Source: Pantoea anthophila (lineage in GTDB: Bacteria > Pseudomonadota > Gammaproteobacteria > Enterobacterales > Enterobacteriaceae). From it: DNA of 64,000 nucleotides. Below, one piece after another: positions 48,501-58,732 of this stretch (within the stretch, counting starts at the first letter, position 1; each line of letters begins with the position of its first letter). The stretch is taken from positions 270,898-334,897 of the forward strand of contig NZ_VHIZ01000052.1 of assembly GCF_006494375.1 (NCBI RefSeq), given 5' to 3'. The notes below the pieces were generated by a model. That model did no database searches. It had not been told where the DNA came from and was given only the letters and a program-made list of their open reading frames with translations. The position numbers were made by a program, and so were the translations under genes.

Positions 48501-48966
48501 CGTCCTCAACATGAACGATGGCCTGCTGCTCTGGCTGGAGCATCTGATTTACTGCGCGCTGGGCGGCACCGGCAGCAGCCGTATGTATGGCCGCCAGCAG
48601 AGCCGCTGGTGTTTTCCTGCCGTGCCGCAGTCAGAGGCGATGGCCGCCCTGAATGACTATATCGCCGGTTACCTCGACGGGTTGCGTCAGCCGCTGATGC
48701 TGCTCAGTAAAAGTGGCGGTGCATGGCTGACCGCCAGCTACGACAAAAAGAGCCAGCAGTTACTCACGGATGAGGCCACGCAGCTGAAGGCGCGCAATCG
48801 CCTGCTGACGGCCTGGTCAGGCAGCTACCAGGTGGAGGGAGAGGGCAGCGACCCCTATCTGCAGCGGCTCTGCCGCGTGCTGGATGAGGCGCAACTGCAG
48901 CAGATCACTGAGGCGGCGCAGCGCTGGTATTTGCCGGTGCTGGCCGCACATCAGGATGATGAATAG
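45589..48966 (+). CDS. recC: Exonuclease V gamma subunit RecC
   Basis: RecC is the Chi-recognising, inactive-helicase-like subunit of RecBCD. The 1125-residue product matches E. coli RecC (1122 aa) in length and throughout the sequence, for example the N-terminal MFHVYHSNQLD and VQSPGMAQWLQMELA regions and the C-terminal nuclease-like fold. An AGGAG precedes ATG 45589. It is followed by ptrA, recB and recD, the standard enterobacterial order. Confidence 0.96.
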   Translation: MFHVYHSNQLDVLKILAAAVIKHDPLDDPFASEMILVQSPGMAQWLQMELAQTFGIAANIEFPLPASFIWEMFVRVLPDIPVESAFSKASMSWKLMHRLPVMLEQEEFTSLRHYLHDDGDKRKLFQLSSRVADLFDQYLVYRADWLNSWERGESIDGLGEAQRWQAALWRDLVSYTRTLRQPEWHRANLYARFIRTLEQAKSTPENLPRRVFICGISALPPIYLQALQALGRHIDIHLLFTNPCRDYWGDIQDYAFLAKLQSRQRRRHDAEAARGLFRDAEQAPQLFNEAGEQQLTNPLLASWGKLGRDNLFLLSQMDASDDIDAFVDVEPDNLLHCMQYDLLNLQDSAIIGLNAAELAHSDRKRLLDPADRSIVVQVCHSAQREVEVLQDHLLAMMEADPTLKARDIIVMVADIDAYAPFIQAVFANAPADRYLPFAISDRRASQAHPAIVAFLHLLALPDSRFVSEDVLALLDVPALASHFAIDESGLRLLRRWVSESGVRWGLDDASVEALSLPITGQHTWRFGLQRMLLGYAMESHNGDWEGILPYDESSGLVGELAGHLAELLARLNHWRERLAEPRPLAEWLPMCRELLNAFFTPDAETEAALLLVEEQWQQLIQYGMDARFEEAIPVALLRDDLRSRLDQQRISQRFLAGQINFCTLMPMRSIPFQLVCLLGMNDGVYPRTLAPLGFDLMQQQSRKGDRSRRDDDRYLFLEAMLSAQQQLYISYIGRAIQDNTERYPSVLVTELLDYIGQSFYLEGDGHLELDESAGRVRAHLQHLNSRMPFAAENFQPAARLQSFAREWLPAAQGAGQPQPEFVQPLTAPDIDALTLEAFLRFWRHPVRAWFHQRLGVSFWLEEDELPDSEPFALDNLERYQINAQLLNALVEGEDTQRLYAHHRAAGNLPYGAFGELFWQAQRDEMQEVAAEVVNQRSDGESWEVNLQLEQVSLTGWLTQVQSDGLLRWRPGVLNMNDGLLLWLEHLIYCALGGTGSSRMYGRQQSRWCFPAVPQSEAMAALNDYIAGYLDGLRQPLMLLSKSGGAWLTASYDKKSQQLLTDEATQLKARNRLLTAWSGSYQVEGEGSDPYLQRLCRVLDEAQLQQITEAAQRWYLPVLAAHQDDE

Positions 48967-49074
48967 CAGGTCAGAGCGCATTTTGCAGACTGACTACACA
49001 CACAGAAATTTTTGCCTGGCTTTGAGCCGCCGCGTCAGTAATTGGCGGCTTATCGGGAAACAAGAGGGGTTTAC

Positions 49075-51966
49075 ATGCGGCTACACGCACGCTGGATAGC
49101 GGCACTACTGTTGAGCCTGGTGGCTTGCACAGCCCTGGCGCAGACATCTGCAGGCTGGCAGCCAGTTAACGACACCATTCGCAAAAGTGACCAGGACCCC
49201 CGAAACTATCAGGCCATCCGTCTCGATAACGGACTGACGGTATTGCTGGTATCCGATCCGGTGGCACCGAAATCGCTGGCGGCGCTGACGCTGCCGATTG
49301 GATCGCTGGACGATCCCGATCAGCAGGCGGGACTGGCTCACTACCTCGAACATATGGTGCTGATGGGCTCAAAGCGCTACCCGCAGCCGGACAACCTGGC
49401 CGAGTTCCTGAAAAAGCATGGTGGCAGCCACAATGCCAGCACCGCCTCTTATCGCACCGCCTTTTATCTGGAAGTGGAAAATGCGGCGCTGGAACCGGCG
49501 GTCGACCGCCTGGCGGATGCCGTAGCGGCACCGCTGCTGGATCCGGTCAACGCTGACCGCGAGCGTCACGCCGTCAATGCCGAGCTGACCATGGCGCGCG
49601 CGCGTGATGGCCTGCGCATGGCTCAGGTCGGCGCCGAAACCCTGAACCCGGCACACCCGGCGTCGCGTTTTTCTGGCGGTAATTTAGAGACCCTGAAAGA
49701 TAAGCCGGGCAGTAAACTGCACCAGGCGCTGCTGGACTTCTACCACACGCATTACTCCGCCAACCTGATGAAGGCGGTCATCTACAGCAACAAACCGCTG
49801 CCGGAGATGGCGTCGATTGCGGCCAGAACCTTTGGCCGCATCAAAAATCACCATGCCAGCGTGCCGGAGATTAACGTGCCGGTGGTCACCGATGCCCAGC
49901 AGGGCATCATCATTCACTATGTGCCCGCCCAGCCGCGCAAGCAGCTCAAAATTGAATTCCGCATCGGGAACAACAGCGATCGTTTTCGCAGTAAAACGGA
50001 CACGCTGATCAGCTACTTAATCAGTAATCGCAGCAAAAATACGCTGACCGACTGGCTGCAGAAGCAGGGGCTGGCGGACGGTGTCAATGCCGGCGCCGAC
50101 CCGATGACCGAACGTAACAGCGGCGTGTTTGCCATTACGGTCTCCCTGACGGATAAAGGCCTGGCGCAGCGTGATGAAGTGGTAGCGGCGGTATTCAGCT
50201 ACATCAATCTGCTGCGTCAGCAGGGCGACGATAGGCGCTATTTCGATGAGGTCTCTCACGTACTGGCGCTCGACTTCCGCTATCCCTCCATCACCCGCGA
50301 TATGGATTACATTGAGTGGCTGGCCGACACCATGCTGCGGGTGCCGGTGGAACACACGCTGGATGCGCCTTACCTGGCCGATCAGTACGATGCCGCCGCG
50401 ATCGCTGCCCGCCTGCAGGAGATGACGCCGCAACGTGCGCGTATCTGGTACATCAGCCCGCAGGAGCCGCACAATAAAAAAGCCTACTTTGTGGACGCGC
50501 CTTATCAGGCAGAGAAAATCACGCCGCAGACCTTTGCTGACTGGCAGCAGCGCGCCAGTCAGATCGCGCTGGCAATGCCTGCGCTGAACCCCTATATCCC
50601 GGACGACTTCACGCTGCTGCCCGCTGACGGTAAAACCTGGCAGCATCCGGTCAGACTGGCTAACGACGACGGCATGCGCATTTACTGGATGCCCAGCCGC
50701 TATTATGCCCGCGAGCCAAAGGCGGCGATCACCCTGGCCTTACGCAACAGGCACGCCATCAGCGATGCGCGTCAGCAGGTGCTGTTCGGCCTGAATGACT
50801 ACCTCTCCAGCCTGGCGCTGGACGAGCTTAATTCGCAGGCTTCGGTGGGCGGCATCAGCTTTTCAACCGGTGAAGATGAAGGTCTGGTGTTTAATGCCAG
50901 CGGCTTCACGCAGCGCCTGCCGGTGCTGCTGAAGAAACTGGTCGAAGGGTATGCCCACTTCCAGCCGACAGAGCAGCAACTGGCGCAGGCAAAATCCTGG
51001 TATCTGGAGCGGCTGGAGGCGGCGGAAAAGGGCAAGGCGTTTGAACAGGCGATTCAGCCGATGCAGATGCTCTCTCAGCTGCCTTATACCCAGCGCGAGA
51101 CGCGCCGCAGACTGGTCAGCACGATCACGCTTGATGAGGTGACGGCTTACCGCGACGCACTGTTCCGCGATGCGACGCCAGAGATGCTGGTGGTCGGCAA
51201 CCTCAGTGCAGACAGCGTAACGCAGCTGGGACATGAACTTAAACAGCAGATGCAGAGTCACGCGACCCGCGACTGGCAGAGTCAGTATGTCTCGTTCGAT
51301 AAACCGCTGAAGGCCAATCTGCAGCAGCCGGGCAGCAGTACCGACTCGGCGCTTGCCGCGCTCTATATTCCGCTGGGTTACAGCGAATATCAGAGCATGG
51401 CCAACAGCTCCATGCTGAGCCAGATCGTGCAGCCGTGGTTCTACAACCAGCTGCGCACAAAAGAGCAGCTCGGCTATGCGGTGTTTGCCTTCCAGATGCC
51501 GGTCGGCCGACAGTGGGGCGTTGGCTTCCTGCTGCAGAGTAACAGCCGGCAACCCGACTGGCTGCTGCAGCGTTACCAGGCGTTCTATCCCGAGGCGGAA
51601 AAACGTCTGCGCAACATGAGCCAGGCCGATTTTGCGCAGTATCAGCAGGCGATGATCAATGACCTGCAGCAGCGTCCCCAGACGCTGGATGAAGAAGCCG
51701 ATCGTTACAGCCGTGACTTCGATCGTCAGAATGAGACGTTTGATACCCGGCAGAAAGTGATAGAGCAGGTGCAGCTGCTCACCCCGGCCAGCGTGGCAGA
51801 CTTTTTCCGCAAGGCGGTTATCGAACATAATGGCATGGTCATGACCTCGCAGATTGCGGGCAGTAACAATGGCAAAATTGACTATGCCCGGCAGCCTGGC
51901 TGGAAAACCTGGGATGAAGTGGCGCAGTTGCAGCAGTCGCTGCCGGTGAAGAGTGAGACCCAATGA
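49075..51966 (+). CDS. ptrA: Protease III (pitrilysin)
   Basis: PtrA is a periplasmic zinc peptidase of the insulinase family (M16). The 963-residue precursor has a signal peptide (about 1-23, ending ALAQ) and the inverted zinc motif HYLEH at residues 89-93, with a distal Glu in the ERHAVNAELTMA region (about 163-174). ATG 49075 follows an AAGAGGGG; the in-frame start at 49042 would displace the signal peptide. It sits between recC and recB, and its stop overlaps recB by 4 bases. It has no known role in RecBCD function. Confidence 0.96.
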   Translation: MRLHARWIAALLLSLVACTALAQTSAGWQPVNDTIRKSDQDPRNYQAIRLDNGLTVLLVSDPVAPKSLAALTLPIGSLDDPDQQAGLAHYLEHMVLMGSKRYPQPDNLAEFLKKHGGSHNASTASYRTAFYLEVENAALEPAVDRLADAVAAPLLDPVNADRERHAVNAELTMARARDGLRMAQVGAETLNPAHPASRFSGGNLETLKDKPGSKLHQALLDFYHTHYSANLMKAVIYSNKPLPEMASIAARTFGRIKNHHASVPEINVPVVTDAQQGIIIHYVPAQPRKQLKIEFRIGNNSDRFRSKTDTLISYLISNRSKNTLTDWLQKQGLADGVNAGADPMTERNSGVFAITVSLTDKGLAQRDEVVAAVFSYINLLRQQGDDRRYFDEVSHVLALDFRYPSITRDMDYIEWLADTMLRVPVEHTLDAPYLADQYDAAAIAARLQEMTPQRARIWYISPQEPHNKKAYFVDAPYQAEKITPQTFADWQQRASQIALAMPALNPYIPDDFTLLPADGKTWQHPVRLANDDGMRIYWMPSRYYAREPKAAITLALRNRHAISDARQQVLFGLNDYLSSLALDELNSQASVGGISFSTGEDEGLVFNASGFTQRLPVLLKKLVEGYAHFQPTEQQLAQAKSWYLERLEAAEKGKAFEQAIQPMQMLSQLPYTQRETRRRLVSTITLDEVTAYRDALFRDATPEMLVVGNLSADSVTQLGHELKQQMQSHATRDWQSQYVSFDKPLKANLQQPGSSTDSALAALYIPLGYSEYQSMANSSMLSQIVQPWFYNQLRTKEQLGYAVFAFQMPVGRQWGVGFLLQSNSRQPDWLLQRYQAFYPEAEKRLRNMSQADFAQYQQAMINDLQQRPQTLDEEADRYSRDFDRQNETFDTRQKVIEQVQLLTPASVADFFRKAVIEHNGMVMTSQIAGSNNGKIDYARQPGWKTWDEVAQLQQSLPVKSETQ

Positions 51967-54900
51967 CGCAGTTACCCCCCGTATCGCTGAATCCTTTAAC
52001 GCTGCCGCTCAGGGGTGAGCGGCTGATTGAGGCGTCTGCCGGCACCGGAAAAACCTTTACCATTGGCCTGCTCTATCTGCGCCTGCTGCTGGGGCTGGGC
52101 GAAGAAAACGCCTACAGCCGGCCGCTCTCGGTTGAAGAGATTCTGGTGGTGACCTTTACCGAGGCCGCCACCGCCGAGCTGCGCGGCCGTATCCGCGAGA
52201 ACATCCACCAGCTGCGTCTGGCCTGTATCCGCGGCAAAAGCAGCAATCCGATGCATCAGCGATTACTGGAGCAGATGCCGGATCTGAGTCAGGCCGCGGC
52301 GCAGCTACTGGCCGCCGAAAGGCAGATGGATGAAGCCGCCATCTTTACCATCCACGGCTTCTGTCAGCGGATGCTCAATCTGAATGCGTTTGAGTCGGGC
52401 ATGCTGTTTGAGCAGGAGCTGATCGAAGATGAGCAGGCGCTGCTGAAGCAGTCCGCCGCCGACTTCTGGCGTCGCCAGTGCTATCCGCTGTCGCTGGATG
52501 TGGCGCGGATTATCGCCGCGGAGTGGAGCGGGCCGGACAGCCTGCTGACCACGCTGCGTCCCTGGCTTCAGGGCGAAACGCCAGGACTGAAACGACCGCC
52601 CGCGGCCGATGAGACGCTGGCCTCCCGCCATGCCCGCAACCTGGCGCGCATCGAAGCCATCAAACAGCAGTGGCAGGCGCTGAGTCGCGACGTTGAAGGC
52701 ATCATCAGCGCCTCAGGCGTGGATAAGCGCAGCTACAGCAGTAAACATCTGCCCAACTGGGTAGCCAGAGTCACCCAGTGGGCCAGCAGTGAGACGCTGG
52801 ATTATCAGCTGCCGAAAGAGCTGGAGCGGTTTGGCCAGCAGGTGCTGGAGGAGAAAACCAAAAAGGGTGAAGCACCACGTCACGCCCTGTTTGAGGCGAT
52901 CGACCAGTTTCTGGCAGAGCCGCTGTCGCTGCGGGATGTGATCATTGCTCAGGCGCTGATCGATGTACGCGCTACGGTTCAGCGCGAGAAGCGGTTGCGG
53001 GCTCTGTTAGGTTTTGACGACCTGCTCAGTAAGCTGGATGAGGCTCTGCAACAGCCTGGCGGGGTTCTGCTCGCGGAAACCATCCGGGCGCGTTTCCCGG
53101 TCGCCCTGATTGACGAATTCCAGGATACCGACCCGCAGCAATATCGTATTTTCCGCACGCTCTATGTGAATCAGCCGGAGCAGGCGCTGTTTCTGATCGG
53201 TGACCCGAAACAGGCGATCTACGCTTTTCGCGGCGCGGATATCTTTACCTATCTGCGGGCCAGAAACGAAGTCAGTGCTCACTACACGCTGGATACGAAC
53301 TGGCGCTCTTCGCCGGAAATGGTCGAAAGCGTTAACCGCCTCTTCTCGCAGCTTGAGTCACCGTTCCTGTTCTCGGCAATCCCTTTTCAGCCGGTGCAGC
53401 CTGCGGCACCCAATCAGTCACTGAAACTGATTTATGATGGGCAGCCGCAACCGGCGTTACGCTTCTGGCTGCAACCCGGTGAGGGCGTCGGCAGCAGTGA
53501 TTATCAGCAGTTTATGGCGCAGCAATGTGCCGCCGACATCAGCCGCTGGCTGGTGGCCGGACAGCAGGGGCGCGCCTTTGCAGGTAAAGGTGAGGCGCTG
53601 CAGCCGGTGCGGGCTTCCGATATCACGGTGCTGGTGCGCAGCCGCAATGAAGCCACCTTAATCCGCGATGCGCTGAATGCGCTGGCGATCCCCTCGGTCT
53701 ACCTCTCCAGCCGCGACAGCGTCTATACCACGCCGGAAGCGCGTGAATTACTCTGGCTGCTGCAGGCGATTCAGGCCCCGGAGCAGGAGCGCTTACTGCG
53801 CAGCGCGCTGGCGACTTCTATCTTTGGCATTGATGCGGCGACGCTGGAAACGCTGAGCCAGAATGAACGCGAGTGGGATGCGCTGGTCGAGCAGTTTGCC
53901 GTCTGGCAGCAGCTGTGGCACCAGCGCGGCGTGTTACCGATGCTGCGCGACGTGATGATCAAACGGCAGCTGGCGGAGAATATGCTGGCGTCGGAGAACG
54001 GAGAACGGCGCCTGACCGATCTGATGCATCTGGGGGAACTGTTGCAGGAAGCCTCAGTGCAGCTGGAGAGCCCGCACGCGCTGGTGCGTTTTCTGGCGCA
54101 GCAGATTGCCCGCCCGAACAGCCAGGCCGCCAGCCAGCAGCTGCGTCTGGAGAGCGACCGCCACCTGGTGCAGATTATCACCATCCACAAATCGAAAGGG
54201 CTGCAATACCCGCTGGTCTGGCTGCCGTTTGCTGCCGGATTCCGCGAAGCGGCCAGTGCGCTTTACCACGACCGCGAAAGTTTTGCGGCCCTGCTGGACG
54301 TTCAGGGCGATGCACAAAGCCTGGCGCTGGCAGAAGAGGAGCGTCTGGCAGAGGATCTGCGCCTGCTCTACGTGGCGCTGACCCGCTCGGTGTATCACTG
54401 CAGCGTCGGGATTGCGCCGCTGATCAAAGGCACGCGCAAAAAAGAGGGCGAAAGCGACCTGCACAAGAGCGCGCTCGGCTATCTGATTCAGAAAGGCGAA
54501 GCGGCCGATGCGCAGCAGCTCAGCCGTTCTCTGCAGGCGTTAACCGGGACGGGCATTGCGCTGGTCGAGGCAGATCTGCTGCCCGGCGAACGATGGCAGG
54601 ATGCGCAGCCGGGTGACGACGTCCTGAGCAGCCGCGTCGTGACTCAGGCGCGAACGGATGTCTGGCGGGTCACCAGTTATTCCGGCCTGCAGCAGCACCA
54701 CAGTTCGCCGCTGCTGGATGCATTGCCCAGCTTCGATATTGACGCGGCGGGCGAAGAGGAGAGCGGTGAAGAGACGGCACTGACGCCGCACCATTTTCCG
54801 CGCGGTGCGGCACCCGGTACGTTTCTGCACGGCCTGTTTGAGTCTATCGACTTTACTGAACCGCCGGACCGCATCTGGCTGGAAGATCAGCTGCAGCACA

Positions 54901-55502
54901 ATGGCTATCCGCTGAGCTGGTTGCCGGTGCTGGAGGCGTGGATCGCGCGGGTGTTAGAGACCCCGCTCAACGCGGAGGGGCTGACGCTGTCGGCGATCAA
55001 AAGCAGCGAACGGCTGATCGAGATGGCGTTCTATCTGCCGATCGATAATCTGCTGACGGCAGCCGGGCTGGATGCGCTGCTGCGGCGGCACGACAGCCTC
55101 TCTCAGCAGGCTGCCTCGCTGGATTTTCGTCAGTTGCGGGGCATGCTGAAGGGCTTTATCGATCTGGTCTTCCGCTGGCAGGGAAAATATTATCTGCTCG
55201 ACTACAAGTCGAACTGGCTGGGGGAAAGCCACAGCGCTTACACCCAGGAGGCGATGGCGCAGGCGATGATCGGGCACCGCTACGATCTGCAGTATCAGCT
55301 CTATACGCTGGCGCTGCATCGCTATCTGACCCATCGCCTGCCGGATTACCGCTACGATCGCGATTTTGGCGGCGTCTTTTATCTGTTTTTGCGCGGGATG
55401 GATGGCAGCTCGCCCGACAACGGCATTTTTGCTACCCGCCCCTCCGCAGAGTGTGTGGAGGAGATGGATGCACTGTTTGGTAAGAACGGAGAGAGAGGAT
55501 GA
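51963..55502 (+). CDS. recB: Exonuclease V beta subunit RecB
   Basis: RecB is the 3'-5' helicase-nuclease of RecBCD and loads RecA after Chi. The 1179-residue protein has Walker A ASAGTGKT (24-31), superfamily 1 helicase motifs (DEFQDTDPQQYR, TIHKSKGLQYPLVWLP) and the C-terminal nuclease domain with Asp1080 and Lys1082 in LLDYKSN, the same numbers as E. coli. It overlaps ptrA and recD by 4 bases each, so the three are translationally coupled. Confidence 0.97.
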   Translation: MTQLPPVSLNPLTLPLRGERLIEASAGTGKTFTIGLLYLRLLLGLGEENAYSRPLSVEEILVVTFTEAATAELRGRIRENIHQLRLACIRGKSSNPMHQRLLEQMPDLSQAAAQLLAAERQMDEAAIFTIHGFCQRMLNLNAFESGMLFEQELIEDEQALLKQSAADFWRRQCYPLSLDVARIIAAEWSGPDSLLTTLRPWLQGETPGLKRPPAADETLASRHARNLARIEAIKQQWQALSRDVEGIISASGVDKRSYSSKHLPNWVARVTQWASSETLDYQLPKELERFGQQVLEEKTKKGEAPRHALFEAIDQFLAEPLSLRDVIIAQALIDVRATVQREKRLRALLGFDDLLSKLDEALQQPGGVLLAETIRARFPVALIDEFQDTDPQQYRIFRTLYVNQPEQALFLIGDPKQAIYAFRGADIFTYLRARNEVSAHYTLDTNWRSSPEMVESVNRLFSQLESPFLFSAIPFQPVQPAAPNQSLKLIYDGQPQPALRFWLQPGEGVGSSDYQQFMAQQCAADISRWLVAGQQGRAFAGKGEALQPVRASDITVLVRSRNEATLIRDALNALAIPSVYLSSRDSVYTTPEARELLWLLQAIQAPEQERLLRSALATSIFGIDAATLETLSQNEREWDALVEQFAVWQQLWHQRGVLPMLRDVMIKRQLAENMLASENGERRLTDLMHLGELLQEASVQLESPHALVRFLAQQIARPNSQAASQQLRLESDRHLVQIITIHKSKGLQYPLVWLPFAAGFREAASALYHDRESFAALLDVQGDAQSLALAEEERLAEDLRLLYVALTRSVYHCSVGIAPLIKGTRKKEGESDLHKSALGYLIQKGEAADAQQLSRSLQALTGTGIALVEADLLPGERWQDAQPGDDVLSSRVVTQARTDVWRVTSYSGLQQHHSSPLLDALPSFDIDAAGEEESGEETALTPHHFPRGAAPGTFLHGLFESIDFTEPPDRIWLEDQLQHNGYPLSWLPVLEAWIARVLETPLNAEGLTLSAIKSSERLIEMAFYLPIDNLLTAAGLDALLRRHDSLSQQAASLDFRQLRGMLKGFIDLVFRWQGKYYLLDYKSNWLGESHSAYTQEAMAQAMIGHRYDLQYQLYTLALHRYLTHRLPDYRYDRDFGGVFYLFLRGMDGSSPDNGIFATRPSAECVEEMDALFGKNGERG

Positions 55503-57340
55503 GTGACATGCTGAGTCTGCTGCTGCAGGCAGTCGACAAACGTCTCCTGCGTCCGCTGGATATTCAGTTTGCCCGCCTTGTGGCTGCTGAATCACAGCCT
55601 GCGCTGCTGCTCGCGGCGGCCTGCGTCAGCGCCGAGGCGGGCGAGGGGCACGTCTGTTTACCGCTGAGCAACCTCTGTGAAGCCCGGCTGTTTGCCGGCC
55701 GGCAGCCTGCACTGGCTCAGGCGATCTGGCAGGCTGCTGGTGCGCCCGATAACTGGTCAGCTCGTCTTGCTGACTGGTCGGCGGTCAGCGACGGCAGTCG
55801 GGTGACGCCCCTGGTGCTGAGCAATCAGCGTCTCTACCTGCATCGTCTGTGGCACAGCGAAGGCCGGGTCGCCGACTTTTTTGCCGCTCAGGAGATGACC
55901 TCCGCGCTGGATATGCGTGCCGCCGGTGAGGTGCTCAACAGCCTGTTTGGTGACCAGCCGGAAAACTGGCAGAAGATTGCGGCGGCGGTGGCGCTGACCC
56001 GCAAGACGGCGGTGATCTCCGGCGGCCCCGGCACCGGGAAAACCACCACCGTGGCGAAACTGCTCGCGGCGCTGATTCGTCTGCATCCCGGCGCGCTGCG
56101 GATCCAGCTGGCGGCCCCGACCGGCAAAGCTGCCGCGCGGCTGACCGAATCTCTGGGCAGGGCACTGCAGGATCTGGCCGTGAGTGACGAAGAGCGTCAG
56201 CGTTTTCCTGCTGAAGCCACGACCCTGCATCGCCTGCTGGGCGCGCAACCGGATACCCAGCGCCTGCGCTATCATGCCGGTAACCGGCTGCATCTTGATG
56301 TGCTGGTGGTGGATGAAGCCTCGATGGTCGATTTGCCGATGATGGCCAAACTGATTGCCGCGCTGCCGCCGCATGCCCGCGTGGTGTTTCTGGGCGATCG
56401 CGACCAGCTGGCCTCGGTTGAGGCGGGGGCGGTATTGGGCGACATCTGCCGCTGTACCGAAAGTGGCTACAGCCAGGCGCGGGCAGAACAGCTTGCCCTG
56501 CTGACCGGTTGCACCCTGCAGGGCAGTGACGATCTGCAGGCACCGACGGTGCGCGACAGCATCTGCCTGCTGCAGAAAAGTTACCGTTTTGACGCCTCAT
56601 CCGGCATCGGTCTGCTGGCAAAAGCCATTAATCGTGGTGACGCGGAGGAGGTCAGGGCGGTGTTTGCTGAGGCCTATGAGGATGTCAGCTATCAGCCGCT
56701 GGACAGTGCGGAAGCCTATCAGGCGATGCTGGATGAAGTCGCCGCCGGTTATCAGCCCTTCCTGCAGCTGATCAGGGAGCAGGCCTCACCCGCAGAGGTG
56801 ATTGCGGCGTTTGGCCGTTATCAGCTGCTCTGTGCACTGCGAGACGGCCCCTTTGGCGTGCAGGGGCTGAATCAGCGCATCGAACAGCGGCTGATGCAGC
56901 TGCAGCGCCTCCGTCGTCCTGGCATCGGCAGCCGCTGGTATGCCGGGCGGCCGGTGATGATCACCCGTAATGACAGCGCGCTCGGCCTGTTTAACGGCGA
57001 CATTGGCATAGCGCTGCGTGATGATGAGGGCAACCTCCGGGTCTTTTTCCCGCTGCCGGATGGCACGATCAAAGCGATTCAGCCGAGCCGTTTACCCTCA
57101 CATGAAACCGCCTGGGTCATGACGGTGCATAAATCACAGGGATCGGAGTTTGACCACACTGCGCTGGTCATGCCAACTCAGTCTCTGCCGGTACTGACCC
57201 GCGAACTGGTTTACACCGCCATTACGCGCGCGCGGCGTCAGCTGACTATCTACAGCGAACCGGGTGTGTTTCAGCGCGCCGTGCAGCTGCAGACGCAGCG
57301 ACGCAGTGGTCTGGTCGATCGCCTGAGCGCAGCAGGATAG
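55499..57340 (+). CDS. recD: Exonuclease V alpha subunit RecD
   Basis: RecD is the 5'-3' helicase of RecBCD. The 613-residue protein has Walker A GGPGTGKTTT (about 174-183), Walker B VVDEASMVD (about 269-277) and the C-terminal motif VMTVHKSQGSEF. E. coli RecD is 608 aa. ATG 55499 overlaps the recB stop. It is convergent with argA, with a hairpin between them. Confidence 0.96.
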   Translation: MSDMLSLLLQAVDKRLLRPLDIQFARLVAAESQPALLLAAACVSAEAGEGHVCLPLSNLCEARLFAGRQPALAQAIWQAAGAPDNWSARLADWSAVSDGSRVTPLVLSNQRLYLHRLWHSEGRVADFFAAQEMTSALDMRAAGEVLNSLFGDQPENWQKIAAAVALTRKTAVISGGPGTGKTTTVAKLLAALIRLHPGALRIQLAAPTGKAAARLTESLGRALQDLAVSDEERQRFPAEATTLHRLLGAQPDTQRLRYHAGNRLHLDVLVVDEASMVDLPMMAKLIAALPPHARVVFLGDRDQLASVEAGAVLGDICRCTESGYSQARAEQLALLTGCTLQGSDDLQAPTVRDSICLLQKSYRFDASSGIGLLAKAINRGDAEEVRAVFAEAYEDVSYQPLDSAEAYQAMLDEVAAGYQPFLQLIREQASPAEVIAAFGRYQLLCALRDGPFGVQGLNQRIEQRLMQLQRLRRPGIGSRWYAGRPVMITRNDSALGLFNGDIGIALRDDEGNLRVFFPLPDGTIKAIQPSRLPSHETAWVMTVHKSQGSEFDHTALVMPTQSLPVLTRELVYTAITRARRQLTIYSEPGVFQRAVQLQTQRRSGLVDRLSAAG

Positions 57341-57346
57341 AAGAGA

Positions 57347-57380
57347 GGGGGAGAGTTCACATCCATGATCGCTCTCCCCC
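57347..57380. terminator. Hairpin between convergent recD and argA
   Basis: A perfect 9-bp stem, GGGGGAGAG with CTCTCCCCC, encloses a 16-base loop. Neither side has a strong T-tract, so its efficiency is uncertain. Confidence 0.5.
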
Positions 57381-57392
57381 GGAGGGGTAAAA

Positions 57393-58721
57393 TCAGGTGA
57401 GGTCGGCCATCAGCACTTTTGAGCGCCGCTGATAGTTGTACATCTCTTTTTTACTTTCCGGCAGTGACTCGATATCTACCGGCGTAAAGCCGCGCTCCTG
57501 GAACCAGTGGATGCTGCGGGTGGTTAACACGAACAGTTTTTCCAGCCCCATCTGGCGCGCCTGAAGCGCCACACGCTGCAACAGCATCTCACCGCGTGAA
57601 GAGCTGCGGTAGTCCGGATGCACCGCCACACAGGCCATTTCGCCAATCTTCTCATCCATAAAGGGATAGAGTGCCGCACAGGCGATGGTCAGGTTATCGC
57701 GCTGAATGATGGTGAATTTATCGATCTCCATCTCCAGTTGCTCGCGTGAGCGGCGAACCAGAATGCCCTGCTGCTCAAGCGGCCGGATCAGTTCGAGGAT
57801 GCCGCCAATGTCGTTGATGTTGGCGCGGCGGATCTGTTCTGCCGACTCCATCACGATCTGCGTACCGATACCATCGCGAGAAAAGAGCTCCTGCAACAGC
57901 GCGCCATCTTCCTGATAGCTGATCAGGTGGCTGCGGCGGACTCCGCTGCGGCAGGCTTTCACCGCCCCCCTCAGGAAACGCACCGTGCCGGAAAGGTAGT
58001 CACCTTCCTTTTCAATCTCGTCGATGCGGGCCTGCGCATCGTTCGGGAAGAGTTCGGAAATGATCTCGCCGTCGCTGTTCAGCACGCCCTGCTCAGAGCA
58101 GAAGCCGATCATTTTTTCCGCTTTAAGTTTGATCGCCAGCTGGGTGGCGACCTCTTCGGAGGTCAGGTTAAAGCTCTCGCCGGTCACGGAAACTGCCACC
58201 GGGCCAAGCAGCACAATGGCGTCGTTATCCAGCTGACGATGAATCGCCGCCTCATCAATACGACGGATGCGGCCGCTGTGGCAGTAATCCACGCCATCAT
58301 CCACGCCCAGCGGCTGTGAAATGATGAAGTTGCCGCTCACCACATTGATATGCGCACCCTGCAGCGGCGTGTTGTTCAGACTCATCGAGAGGCGGGCCGT
58401 AATATCTAACTGCAGCCGGCCGGCCGCCTGTTTTACCAGCTCCAGGGATTGCGCGTCGGTCACCCGGGTAAACTTATGATAAACCGGCTCCAGCTGCTGC
58501 TGCGCCAGACTGGCATCAATCTGCGGGCGGGCGCCATAGACTACCACCAGACGGATACCCAGGCTGTGAAGCAGGCCGATATCATTGACGATGCCGGAGA
58601 AGTTCTCATGCTCAATCGCCTCGCCACCCAGCATGATGACAAAGGTTTTACCCCGGTGGGCATTGATATAGGGAACGGTATGGCGAAACCCCTGAACCAG
58701 CTCGGTACTACGTTCCTTCAC
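57393..58721 (-). CDS. argA: N-acetylglutamate synthase ArgA
   Basis: ArgA makes N-acetylglutamate, the committed step of arginine synthesis, and is feedback-inhibited by arginine. The 442-residue protein has an N-terminal amino-acid-kinase domain (to about 285, arginine-binding) and a C-terminal GNAT domain ([21 protein letters not shown]). GTG 58721 is chosen because GAGGG lies six bases upstream; the TTG at 58727 directly abuts that GAGGG. Two ARG boxes lie 12-50 bases upstream of the start codon. Confidence 0.95.
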   Translation of the reverse strand: MKERSTELVQGFRHTVPYINAHRGKTFVIMLGGEAIEHENFSGIVNDIGLLHSLGIRLVVVYGARPQIDASLAQQQLEPVYHKFTRVTDAQSLELVKQAAGRLQLDITARLSMSLNNTPLQGAHINVVSGNFIISQPLGVDDGVDYCHSGRIRRIDEAAIHRQLDNDAIVLLGPVAVSVTGESFNLTSEEVATQLAIKLKAEKMIGFCSEQGVLNSDGEIISELFPNDAQARIDEIEKEGDYLSGTVRFLRGAVKACRSGVRRSHLISYQEDGALLQELFSRDGIGTQIVMESAEQIRRANINDIGGILELIRPLEQQGILVRRSREQLEMEIDKFTIIQRDNLTIACAALYPFMDEKIGEMACVAVHPDYRSSSRGEMLLQRVALQARQMGLEKLFVLTTRSIHWFQERGFTPVDIESLPESKKEMYNYQRRSKVLMADLT

Positions 58722-58732
58722 GGCCAACCCTC

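Noticed and set aside
50863..51963. 366-codon open frame on the reverse strand
   Set aside because: It is antisense to ptrA, with a composition typical of shadow frames.
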